Positions 18,438 to 28,500 of a DNA stretch of 64,000 bases are shown here, one piece after another. Both the position numbers and the translations under genes were made by a program. The notes beneath the pieces are model-generated. The model did no database searches and was not told the origin of the DNA. It saw only the letters and a program-made list of their open reading frames with translations. The stretch spans positions 2,195,001-2,259,000 of the forward strand of contig BSYQ01000006.1 in assembly GCA_030272585.1 (NCBI GenBank), given 5' to 3'. This stretch comes from Bryopsis sp. KO-2023. Taxonomy: Eukaryota; Chlorophyta; Ulvophyceae; Bryopsidales; Bryopsidaceae. Positions within the stretch are counted from its first letter, which is position 1, and each line of letters begins with the position of its first letter.

Positions 18438-20944
18438 AACTGACAGAAGGGCAGGTCAGTGGGGAGGGAACAGGAGGAGGAGGACAGGTTGTGGAGCACC
18501 ACCTTGAAGGTGCCAGCGCGATCGACGCCCGAGGAAAGCACGTGGAGGTGGTACTTCTGGGCCAGCTGGGGGTGGATTTGAACATGGCACAGGTCAGCAT
18601 TGGTGAGGGAGGCGTCAGTAGGAACAGCAAGGGTGGAGCCGGCAGGAATCGAGAGAGGTGAGAGAGTGGAGAGGAGGCGCACAGGAGGAGAGGTGGAGGA
18701 CACCCTATCGCAGTGGACGACAGGAGAATGGGCGCGTGATAACAACCGGCGAGAGCAGTCCACCAAAAATCCATGTTGTTCCAGGAATGGGAAGCCCAAA
18801 ATTAATGACGGCCCTTTTCCTGAAAGCACATATAATGACAGAGCAAATGTTTCGTTTGCCGTAGGCGAGACTCGAACCTCCATCTCCAATTGCCCAAGAA
18901 TAGGAGCGGATTCGCCGTTACCAAACATCACACTCCGATCACAGGGGCGCATGCTGCCCTCCTGATGCAACGATTTGACGAGAGCCAGCTGCACAAAGCT
19001 GTGAGTCGCGCCTGTATCCACTAAGGCGGACAGCCGTGTGTCATGCGCCCAAAGAGGGACATGGAGTGATTTTTTTGGTTTGCCTTGGACATGGTTGCAC
19101 TTCAAGGGAGGCACAGGATCTGAAAGTCGATAGCTGAGTAATTCCACCTGTTCGCCTGCATCAGAGGTCGTCGTCGACGATCCCAAAATCGTTTCCACCA
19201 CTGGAGCGTCCAACATGGATACATCGCGAGAAGAAGACGACGCAATATCCAAATCAGCGAAAGCCACCTGACGCGAGGGCGCCCCATCATTCAAATTCAC
19301 TGGCGAATGTGGCCTCGCTTCTGATCCACCAGCGATGGGCGCAGTCCACAAAAACGGGGATGCAGGAGGAACCTCGACAGTTCGAACAACAGGTCGATTT
19401 GGAGGAGAGGAAGGAGGCGACGGCTGCTGTAACACACGATCCGGAATCGTCAATTTAGAAAGATCCACATCCCGAAGCTGCAGTCCCAAAAATCGTGCAG
19501 TCGGTAACGTAGGCCCACTGTCCACCACTTCACCCTCGTTCTCGCAAGACACTGCAACCGAACAATTGTTGTGCGAGAAGTCTTCCCGTGCATCATGATA
19601 TTCCGTGATAGAAGGAGTCTCCGCCTGGATCACGATCGACGACTGTGGAGGTTGGGAACATGGTACAGTCGTCATAGGAAACAATGCATCAGCTTCATCG
19701 TCGTTTAACTCAGTCACACGCCCCACCCGGTCTGCATCATCAGATCCTTGGCCAGATCTTTCGTCAGAGTAATCACCAAGTACCTCAGCATGATCGCGAA
19801 AACGTAATTGCTGAATTCCCATGTCTTGCATATGACGATGCATGTCTTTACTTCCCAAGCGCTGTAGATGTTCCTGAGAAAGCTGTCGATAATATCGACC
19901 TGTCGTTACCAACGCCTTCCACGCCGCTACCAAAGACATAGGACCGTCAATGCGATCAAAGTGGATTTTATCGCCTTCCACAACTGGAGGTCGCGTTTTC
20001 CCTCGCTGGTACGTTAAGCCCTCCGTTCGCTGATCCACGCCCGATCCTTCCTCTTCCACCAAACCATGCGCCCCCAACTGTAACTGATCCAAATCCATAT
20101 AATCAGGCGCTGGGAGTTTTCCTGGAGAAGTCGACACTGTGTTCCAATTGACGTAAGTAACGACCGTTTCTTCCAACTTGTCGAGAGAACAATTAGTCAA
20201 GGGAGTGACCGCCAAACCTTGTTGAAGGGACAGGGGCAATTTTCTGTACAAAATGTGTGCTGCACGTTGCACATCCAACTGAGAGGCAGGATACGATTGT
20301 GCTCTCAAAACGAATCGTTTGACAAAACCTCGTAAAGATTCGTGAGGTCCCTTCTTCATATTAGTGAGCAACCTCTCAACATCCAGTGTCGTCGGATGTG
20401 GCAGAGTTTCCCCCAAGCGTTTTCGTAAACAGTCCCACCGATGTGTCGTCGTGAATCCTCCCGCAGGAACCACTCCTCCGTGAAACTCGTTCACCAACTC
20501 AGTCGCATCCTTTTCCGCCATTTCTGCGGTAATTCTGGCGATAACTTGGCCGCCCGAGGTATTCAGATCAAAGTATTTGAGCAATGCTTTAATTCGCGAG
20601 CCAAACGATGTGTTGGCCGCAGTCACCACCGCCCACAGCCATTGGTCCAGTTCTTGCGTCCAGGCTGAGTAGCGTCGTTCCCCAGACGAAGGTCCAGGAT
20701 GCTGTTCAACCCCTCCTATCTGAAGAAGAGTTAACAGCAACGCCCTCGAAACCCAACGCAAAAACTCGACAAGTGTTACCGGACGAGGAGCAAGGGACGC
20801 GCTCCATATTTTTCGCCGCTCCTTGCGACGTAACAGGGTCGACCTTTCGACCAAAACGTGTGGTGCAAAAGGACTTGTCATGGTAAGCCAGAGAAGTCCA
20901 TATAGCACGAGTAAAAACCCCAGGGGGTTGCGCTCCGAAACCAT
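18416..20944 (-). CDS. gag-pro: Element 4 Gag-protease polyprotein
   Basis: 842 residues from ATG at 20944; the frame is open upstream to 21175 but only from a TTG. Residues about 1-75 are basic and hydrophobic and end in a 2A-like motif (GGVEQHPGP, residues 77-85). A helical Gag-like region follows (ELDQWLWAVV, ESLRGFVKRFVLRAQSYP). A long acidic/Ser/Pro-rich spacer leads to an aspartic protease with the active-site motif LVDTGATHSFV and a second flap-side motif LILGFPFLEQHG. No CCHC knuckle was found. The ORF ends exactly at the frameshift site. It is intact, although its pol is broken, so the element can no longer move by itself. Confidence 0.85.
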   Translation of the reverse strand: MVSERNPLGFLLVLYGLLWLTMTSPFAPHVLVERSTLLRRKERRKIWSASLAPRPVTLVEFLRWVSRALLLTLLQIGGVEQHPGPSSGERRYSAWTQELDQWLWAVVTAANTSFGSRIKALLKYFDLNTSGGQVIARITAEMAEKDATELVNEFHGGVVPAGGFTTTHRWDCLRKRLGETLPHPTTLDVERLLTNMKKGPHESLRGFVKRFVLRAQSYPASQLDVQRAAHILYRKLPLSLQQGLAVTPLTNCSLDKLEETVVTYVNWNTVSTSPGKLPAPDYMDLDQLQLGAHGLVEEEGSGVDQRTEGLTYQRGKTRPPVVEGDKIHFDRIDGPMSLVAAWKALVTTGRYYRQLSQEHLQRLGSKDMHRHMQDMGIQQLRFRDHAEVLGDYSDERSGQGSDDADRVGRVTELNDDEADALFPMTTVPCSQPPQSSIVIQAETPSITEYHDAREDFSHNNCSVAVSCENEGEVVDSGPTLPTARFLGLQLRDVDLSKLTIPDRVLQQPSPPSSPPNRPVVRTVEVPPASPFLWTAPIAGGSEARPHSPVNLNDGAPSRQVAFADLDIASSSSRDVSMLDAPVVETILGSSTTTSDAGEQVELLSYRLSDPVPPLKCNHVQGKPKKSLHVPLWAHDTRLSALVDTGATHSFVQLALVKSLHQEGSMRPCDRSVMFGNGESAPILGQLEMEVRVSPTANETFALSLYVLSGKGPSLILGFPFLEQHGFLVDCSRRLLSRAHSPVVHCDRVSSTSPPVRLLSTLSPLSIPAGSTLAVPTDASLTNADLCHVQIHPQLAQKYHLHVLSSGVDRAGTFKVVLHNLSSSSCSLPTDLPFCQLWLRSKN
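20690..20716 (-). other. 2A-like peptide motif in element 4 Gag
   Basis: The residues GGVEQHPGP follow a Leu-rich stretch (RALLLTLLQI). The consensus for ribosome-skipping 2A peptides is D-V/I-E-x-N-P-G-P. Here V-E-x and P-G-P are kept, while D is G and N is H. Activity is uncertain because N is normally important. Confidence 0.5.
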
Positions 20945-21175
20945 GTTGTGTAAAGTTTGAACTGTACACGATAATAGAACCAAACGTTCGCAGACAAAGT
21001 TACTTCGTGAACTCAAAACAAATAAGGCATCTCTTACAACAACAACAGCCCCTATAAGTATCGCCCCTTTCACTTTCCGACCACAAACGTTCAACACACC
21101 ACAACCACAAGTTCCTCCCGTCATCACAACTCGGCCATTCAGCCGCAAACACCCACGCGTCTCATTTCGTCCCAA

Positions 21176-22120
21176 TTCCCCTTCTCATCTAACTATCGAC
21201 TCTCCTTTTTCACCACACCTCCGATAAAAGCCTTCTTACTCAGGGGGGTTGATAAGATCTTATCAACCGACGCTTTCTCTCTCGAGGAACACCTTGGTAT
21301 GGGGAGATTGTCAATTTGTCAATTCTTATATTGGCAGCTTCGCTGGACGAATGTGCAGGTCAATATTCCTGTTCATATTAAGCCACGATAACGCCACGAA
21401 AAATGAGCCGACACATGCTCCTTGATTTTTTCTGAATAAAGGCTCTCAGTTGTTTCATCATATGATGATGAAATGAAGGCCATCACAAAGTCTGAAAATA
21501 CCATCTGGTCAGATACTGATTCCGTTTCCTGGTATGTAAGTTTTCCACAACACATGATTTCAACCTGAAAGCATGCATCAACACGAATGTCGAAATCTTG
21601 AGATTTATGACAGAACATGACAGCTCGAGAGACGCACTCCATCCAATGTTTCGACGTGTTTTCCCATCTCCTTTTTTTTGCAAAAGGCACTAAACCACTT
21701 TCTGGCATAAACCACATGGAACGCTGAACCCATCATCCACACATGCTAACTATTTCGCCAACCCCACCGGCCAAATTACCCACATTTTCAAATACACATT
21801 TTTTCTCGAGGCATACATATCCAGCCCCTTTCCTACACGATCCACAATTGATGCCAACCCTCACCGTTTATCAAATGAAACCCAACACTCTTTTTTATCG
21901 ACCAGATCAGCCCAGTGCTGTTCATCCAATCAACCTGGCCTCATCTCACACTTTTCCCCCCACACTTGCTTCCGAAAAGAAGAGTGACCATCGGAAAGTC
22001 GACTGAAATCACGTGGTGATGTTTTGCAAGCATAAAGCAGCAAATTTTTCTGTCCTGGCGTTTTCTACTTGCTGGCTTTTTTTTTTTTAAGTTGCAATTA
22101 AGAAAAAAAGAACTGGCTGG
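21176..22120. other. Element 4 5' leader, right boundary of the retroelement stack and intergenic DNA
   Basis: No LTR of element 4 could be recognised on this side. A perfect 22-bp palindrome (GTTGATAAGATCTTATCAAC plus one GC pair) lies at 21247-21268. From about 21.3 kb the sequence becomes AT-rich unique DNA without credible genes, up to the stop codon of the TIM44-like gene at 22121. Confidence 0.5.
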
Positions 22121-25100
22121 TTAGCTAACACTGAGAAGAGTCCATTCCATGTCTCGAGATTCATGCTTTTCCATTGGCAGAGCTGTGAAAGGGCCTCTCA
22201 CGAACGTCCAAGTATCCGTTCGTTGATGCAGAGTGTCAGAAACCAGATCACCATCATCCTTCGAAACCTATACACACACACAATCTGTTTGATAAAAAGC
22301 GCATCTTTCATTTTTTGTTTTTTTTATACGTTGAGAAACCATTGCTTGCATGTCAGTCATGGAGTTCAAAATCGGATTGGATCAAAATATTAATATTGAA
22401 AAAAAATAAATAATGGAAAATAAATCGATAACAAAGGTATGCACCCGTGTCAATAGCATGCACCAATACTACAGTGTGGAAAAAAATAAAACAAAATAAA
22501 GGCAAATGGTCATACAAACCTGGAATCTGTCTTTGCTAAGCATCCGAACCGCCACCATCAACCTTCACGAGACAGACATTCAAGAAATTTACATTTTGCT
22601 TTGCTTCGCAATCAAATTAACAAAAACAAGAAAGAAAGGTCCAAACAGGCATATATATTTATTTTCAAATCTGGAATGCTGGTAGTTATTATTCAGCCTA
22701 TCCATTGCCGCTACATGACACCGAATGCATGGATCGATCGAATAAACAGAAAGAGAAAGAAAAAAAAAAGATAAAAGATAAAAAAAAGAAACGAAGGGAA
22801 CTCACCAATAATGGCCCATGTCATCCTCCCTATCTTCGTCTTTGAATAGTGAATTGTCAAACCTATTCCACACCACATTTACAAAAAAACATCAAAATTT
22901 GCCACAGCAACCAATATTAGTCAATGCATGATGTCAGTTTGGATGCTTATTTTTATTGCTCTCCTTTTCTCATGTGAATGTGGGGGGTCCTCCATTACGA
23001 TCCATAATGGAAATGTGTTGTAATTCTGCTGGAATGAATGTGACGGCAGGTTCACCTCTGCAAGTTGCGACTTTCGCAAATGTGAAAGCCTTGGATGAAA
23101 GCATCTTTCACATTTTCCGTGGTCATGGAAAAACTCAAACCTTGCTTTTTGAATTCATCTCCGACAGCCCTACACACCGACGGGACAAAGTTTAAGCAAG
23201 AGCAATATTTCAATTTGCTTTTGAAATCAAAATATATCCAAACATAAGAGGAGAAACGAGCCGACTGCATGGCTATTTTTATTGACATGATTAATGCTGA
23301 CCCTGTTCTGAGAAAGATTTGAAATAATGAACAGACACAAGTGCAAAAACAAAATGAAGGTGAGGTGTGAAGGCAAGTCACGGAAAAGTGAAAAAAACAG
23401 TTTAAAAAAACTGTGAGTCAGACTCACCGGAATGCCATTCCTAATTTTTGTGAAACCATCGGCTTCAGAGATTCCCAATCGTTTTCCCCAAAAAGCTGAT
23501 TCACTGTATTGCACACACACACATCGATCGAAGAAAAATTACCACATTGAGCCGAAGCTATTTTTAATTTCTTTTTCACCAAAAAAAATGAAGGAATGGA
23601 AGAAAGGATGCAAGGAGTGTTAACCAACCATAGTTTAGCAATCCTGAAAAATAACGTTTCATATTTTCTACATCAGCTTTCAACAAAATCACACTTTTGT
23701 TTTCACTGTTTTAATTACTCTTTCCTTGCCCCCCCCCCCCCTCCGAGTTGAAGTGTGCAATTTAAAAAAAAAAATCTTCAATGCTTAAAAAAAAAGGGGG
23801 GGGGGAGAGAAAGAGTAATTAAAAAATTGACAACACAGAATAGAAGGCAATGTTCGCTAAAGAAAGATGTGTTCTTTGGAAAAGATTTGCCAATGGAAAA
23901 ATAAAAAAAAGGTCTACGGAATGCTGCAAAGGGAAAAAGTAAAAATAGAAAATTCAGTCAATCGTGTTACCCATGTGATTGGCATCCTTGCAGCCCTCTA
24001 GGAAATCGCTTTCGGAGAAGCTATCATCGACGAAACGCCGAATTAATTTCGATTGAGTCCATGACTGCGATAAAAAAAATCATAACTACGCAAAAATCAT
24101 AATTATAATAACTTGATAAACAAATAAATAAACTTGATAACGGGAATTGATTGGTGCAATGACTGCTGGATTGTGTCAATGGATTAAATTTCAGCCTGGA
24201 AAAATGTCTGCTGGATCTTTTTGTTGTATTTCTGGCAAAAAAAAGAAGGGAAACAAAAATCAACTTACAAGCCCCTTTGCCATCGCCCTAATGAATCCGC
24301 CAAAAGCATCGTCGGCCCAATACAAACTGGGGGAGTACACTATGACTGGCTGGGCATCGTTCTGCAGTTTGTCTAAACCCCCCATTTTTTTGGCATAGCC
24401 TGTTGCAAAGACAACAGATATTTACCACAGAAAAAAAAACAGGAAAAAAAAGGGGAAAAAAGCTCATCAAACGATTCATCAACAATTTCCCAGCATGTCC
24501 AGAACACTTGAACAATCAAAACAGTTTTAAAAAAGAGCATTTAAACATCCACATCCTTTTCATTTTCCAATTAAAAAAAACAAGTTTCACAGAATCATGT
24601 TAGACTTTCATTTTTATTTCAACATCCCAATTAATACTACATTTGGGATTTTTCTTGCTTTTTTTTTTCCCCCCAGGAAAAGGGGAGCTGATTGTATGGA
24701 AAAAGGTTTTCCTTTGTTGGAGATATTGCAACCACCGATATGTCACCTTTAAGAGCCTCTGTTTTGTCAGCCAATCGATTTTCGACCATATCGACCAATC
24801 GAGCATTAAACCTTTCTTCAAAATTTTGCCCCGCTTCCTTTTCCTCGCCAGACCCACCCCTTTCCCCACCAGGAGCCCCATTATCCTCAGCAGATTTCTT
24901 GGTGTCGCCCCCGTTGGAAGCGGATTGCCCTCCACCAGATTTGCCACCGTCTGCACTCAAATGCCTGTGCGTCGTTTTCGCAACCCCTCTATCGAAAGCT
25001 CCCGATTCGTTCCCGAATAGTCCGCTATTTCTGTCGAGCCTGGCGCTCCCATTTCGCAACGAGGGAAAACTGGTCGACGAGGATCGAGTGGGGTTGGCTT

Positions 25101-25275
25101 GCAGTTCGGAATGGAAAGCTAGAGCGTGTCTCGAAGGGGTTGGGCTGCAGTTGGCGACGTCGCACCCGAGGTGCGGGAAGCCAGATATCAGCGACGTCGT
25201 TCGCGAAAGGGATCCGACGACGCAGGAAGGGTTTCCTAGCTCATGCACCACGAAAGCTCGCAACGCCCCGAACAT
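22121..25275 (-). CDS. TIM44-like (mL45/MBA1-like) mitochondrial protein, 8 exons
   Basis: Exons on the minus strand: 25275-24747, 24399-24269, 24064-23971, 23503-23428, 23169-23056, 22862-22806, 22562-22520 and 22267-22121. All introns are GT-AG and every phase matches, giving about 396 residues. The first exon is Arg/Ser-rich with a typical mitochondrial presequence (RHLSADGG) and then a Gly/Lys/Glu-rich helix. The C-terminal half fits the TIM44/MBA1 fold: SESDFLEGCKDA, LFGENDWESLKPMVSQKLG, YWLMVAVRMLSKDRFQ and finally TDTWTFVRGPF...MEWTLLSVS. Such proteins bind the inner membrane, in presequence import (TIM44) or ribosome anchoring (MBA1/mL45); the sequence does not settle which. The start is the first Met of a divergent promoter. 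Confidence 0.82.
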
Positions 25276-25538
25276 CCTCCTCCGCAGGCACGGAGCTGAA
25301 ACGAACGGGAACCGAAAACAAAGCCTTCTCACAAGAAAATATCCACCCCCAAAAAACCAGAAAAAACTGCCAAGAATTTGCACATCAGCAGTCACGTGTG
25401 ACACGCCAGCAAATCGGATTTTGGTGTGAATGGCTCCGTTGCCGAATTTCGTTCTTTTTCCGGGGGGAAGCAACGTAGCTATTGCGATATTTCGTGTGTG
25501 TTTTTTTTCCGTTTTCCTTCCCCCGGGTTCTTTTCCCG
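25276..25538. promoter_or_regulatory. 263-bp divergent promoter of TIM44-like and FtsHi genes
   Basis: The two start codons face away from each other across this interval. A palindromic G-box/E-box CACGTG lies at 25393-25398, near the middle. A pyrimidine-rich stretch (25498-25535) precedes the FtsHi ATG. No TATA box was seen for either gene. A shared promoter is inferred from geometry only. Confidence 0.6.
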
Positions 25539-28500
25539 ATGAAAGCGGTTCTTGGCGTTTCTTCGGGGGCGTCGTGCAGCTGCGGACGACATTGGAGGAA
25601 GCGCTCGCGGACGCACTCTGGGAATCGGATCAGCAATCCTCTCCCGGTGAGCTCGCCAATCCTTCACCCCAGCGACCACCATCCAAATTTTCCAGTTTCT
25701 TTCCATCTCTGGCGTCTATCGATCGATTTACTCTGGAACCATTGTGTTTTTCCCCTCCTTAGAAAGCCAGGTGTTTTTCAGAGGAGTCCATCTTTTTGAG
25801 AAAAAATCAATTTTTAAGGGAAGCAAGGGGAGGTTACTTGATTACTTAATAAAACATCCAACATTAAAAAAAAAAATCTTTTTGGCTGGGATTCAAGGTT
25901 ACTACCATCGACTTTCGTCTATCCAATCGTTCCCCCCTCCATTCGAGATGCATTTCTTCCAGGAAAAAGTCTCCACAGGTTAGTTGCAATTCTCTTTGAA
26001 AGAAATTGTGTGGGCAAAGTTAAAGGTTGGAAAAACAGTTTTTATTTTAACTTTCAATTTTCAAAGGGAAGGGATGCACAAACATAATGTTACATTTGAA
26101 AATACGTTTGACAACATTCAGATTTGCATTTCGATTTCTGAGTTCCAGACAGAAATAAGACTGAGTATAAGATGGATTAAAAAAGGATGAGAAGTTACAA
26201 TACCTTGGGTGAAAACATTGATGTTGATTGAAATATATTGATTCGTTGTCATGTCTTACTTTTTCTGCCTTTTTTTTTAATTCAAAGTGTCCATCACAGA
26301 GAAGTAGAATATTTTCTCCTCAAGATACAGAATCGACCGCCTATTTTCCCCCCAAAATGGAAAAAAAGGGTTTGTTTTCTATTGTTTGTTTCTATGTATT
26401 TTTAGTATTTTTGGTTATTATTATTTTTTTCTTTCCACCGAGACCAGCACTCAAATCTGATCCTCACCATGCTGAAAAAAGTTTTTTACCGCATTCCCTT
26501 CCCCAGGTCTGCCATGCCTCGGACAAAAAATCGGAGTTGAATTTCGATGGTGATTTTGACCCCATCACTGGCTTGCCCTTGGTCCGAGAAAACCTAAAAT
26601 ATGGGGACCTCCTTCGCGACATTCGGTTGGGAAAAGTTCATGAAATTCATTGGTTTTCTCAAAAAGAGGATTCCGAAATTCAGGGCCCCTGTTTGGTAGA
26701 ATACAAGGATGGAGCCGTGAAACAGAGTCATGTTTCAACATCCAACCTGCAAATTCCCCAAGCCATGCAGGTGTGGGATTCTCGTTATTTAAAAAGAAAT
26801 AAATAAAGTATCGTGTTGCTTTTAAAAAAAAATTGAACGAAAAGCACAAGAACCTGACTTTTCCTTTTTTGATCGAAAAAAAAAAAGAATCATGTTTTGA
26901 TAGATAACGAAAAAGTAAAGAAGGAAACGAAGGGGTGTGTCTGTTTTTTTTTGTTTTTTTTTTGAAAAATAATGAAAAAGTGAAGAAGGAAACGAATGGG
27001 TGAGTATGTTTTTCTTTTGGCTGAATATAGGTGCATGGAGTGAAAGGAATCGCTTTGCAACCAGCTCCGTCTTATTCCGAACTTAACCCTTCTCCACCCC
27101 CATCTGAAGTGCTTCTGGATGGCGTGACCAAGGTCGATTATGTTTTGTATGTTAAAATAACAAATGTCTGCATAAAAAAAAGCAAAAGAAAGTGTTTAAA
27201 CTGAATTGGACACTGGATTCTGGGTGAAGCCTGGAACTCCTTTTTTTCCCACGAACAGGGGTGCCCTTGGCGTCTTTCACTTTGCGTAAAAAATGCTCAT
27301 ATCAAATAAACACATGTGCATATTATAGAAATGGAAATGCATGTTTCGAGTGGTTTTGAACTCCGGAATTTTTTTCCCCCTCAGACAGACATCAGGCAGA
27401 TCCTCCCTGTGAATATGTATTATAATACATATATGTATAAAAACCAGCAGGCAGGAATTTCGAGGCCATAGTGTCCGGGTGTATAACACCAAAGTTGAAA
27501 AAAAAACTGGAAAAAACCCAACAGAACTGTACAGCTGAATGGAGAAGTATCCATTACCACGATCAATTCGCACTGACCTCATCTCCAATAAAGGTATTTC
27601 ATTTAAATCTCAACCAGAGCACCAGTACTTTATTTATTTATTCACATTTGTTTTTTCTTTTTCCCTATGGCAGATCCTTCCTGTGATATGTTTGGGTTTG
27701 GTGTACATTTCCGTTCAATATATGGCCTGGAAAAAGGGTGATATGGACGACAGAAAGAGAATCAGGCAAAAAGAAAGGGACACCGCCAAAAAGGTGTCGG
27801 ATGAAATCGCAACCGAAACGCAAGAAGGAGAAGCAGAAACGCTGGCCAACATGGGGTGGTCATCAGGTGATTTCTCGGTCGAAATGAGTGCATTTCCTTT
27901 TAAAAAGTTCTGTAGAGGCTGAACGCTTTGAGACGTGGTTCGGCATGTTGCGATTTATGTTTCAGTTTGCCCCCAGTGGAAAAAACTGAAGAGAGAAAAA
28001 AACTCGGGCTGAGAAAAAAAGTGTGACCCTCATTTTCTTTCTCTCTCTTTTATTTCCTACTTGGGCGTAGTTGAGGAAGTATGCAGACCCTGTTTCGATG
28101 TCAGACATGGGTGTCCAGCATTTTGGACGTTTTGCTTAAACCCTTTTCTTTTTTCCCGTTGTGCCTATTCAGATGAAATCATCGAGGAGCTGGAAAGACT
28201 GGGGATTGCATACGAGCAAGAGCATGTTTTGAAACTGGTCACCAAAGCTGAGAGGAAGGCGTCCAGCGAAGAAACGTCCAGCCGACCGGCCGGGGTGTAC
28301 ACCAGCAAGGAGGAAATCGCTCAGCAGCTCGCAGACAAAGAGTATGCAACCAGAATCATAATAGCTGGACTGGTGAACTTTAAATAGAATTCCCTGAGTT
28401 TTCACCGAGAACTCGTTGTGGCCAATTTTTTTTGTTAACTTTTCGATGCGTTTTGCTGTTGCACATTCCGATGTTCCATTTCGAAAAGAAAAATAGACGA

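Noticed and set aside
17757..18443. 228-residue plus-strand Gly/Glu/Arg-rich ORF
   Set aside because: Antisense to the Pro-rich linker and the upstream part of element 4 RT; its composition is just the complement of the GC-rich purine tract.
24692..25429. 245-residue plus-strand ORF
   Set aside because: Antisense to exon 1 of the TIM44-like gene, which has phase-matched downstream exons and a presequence.
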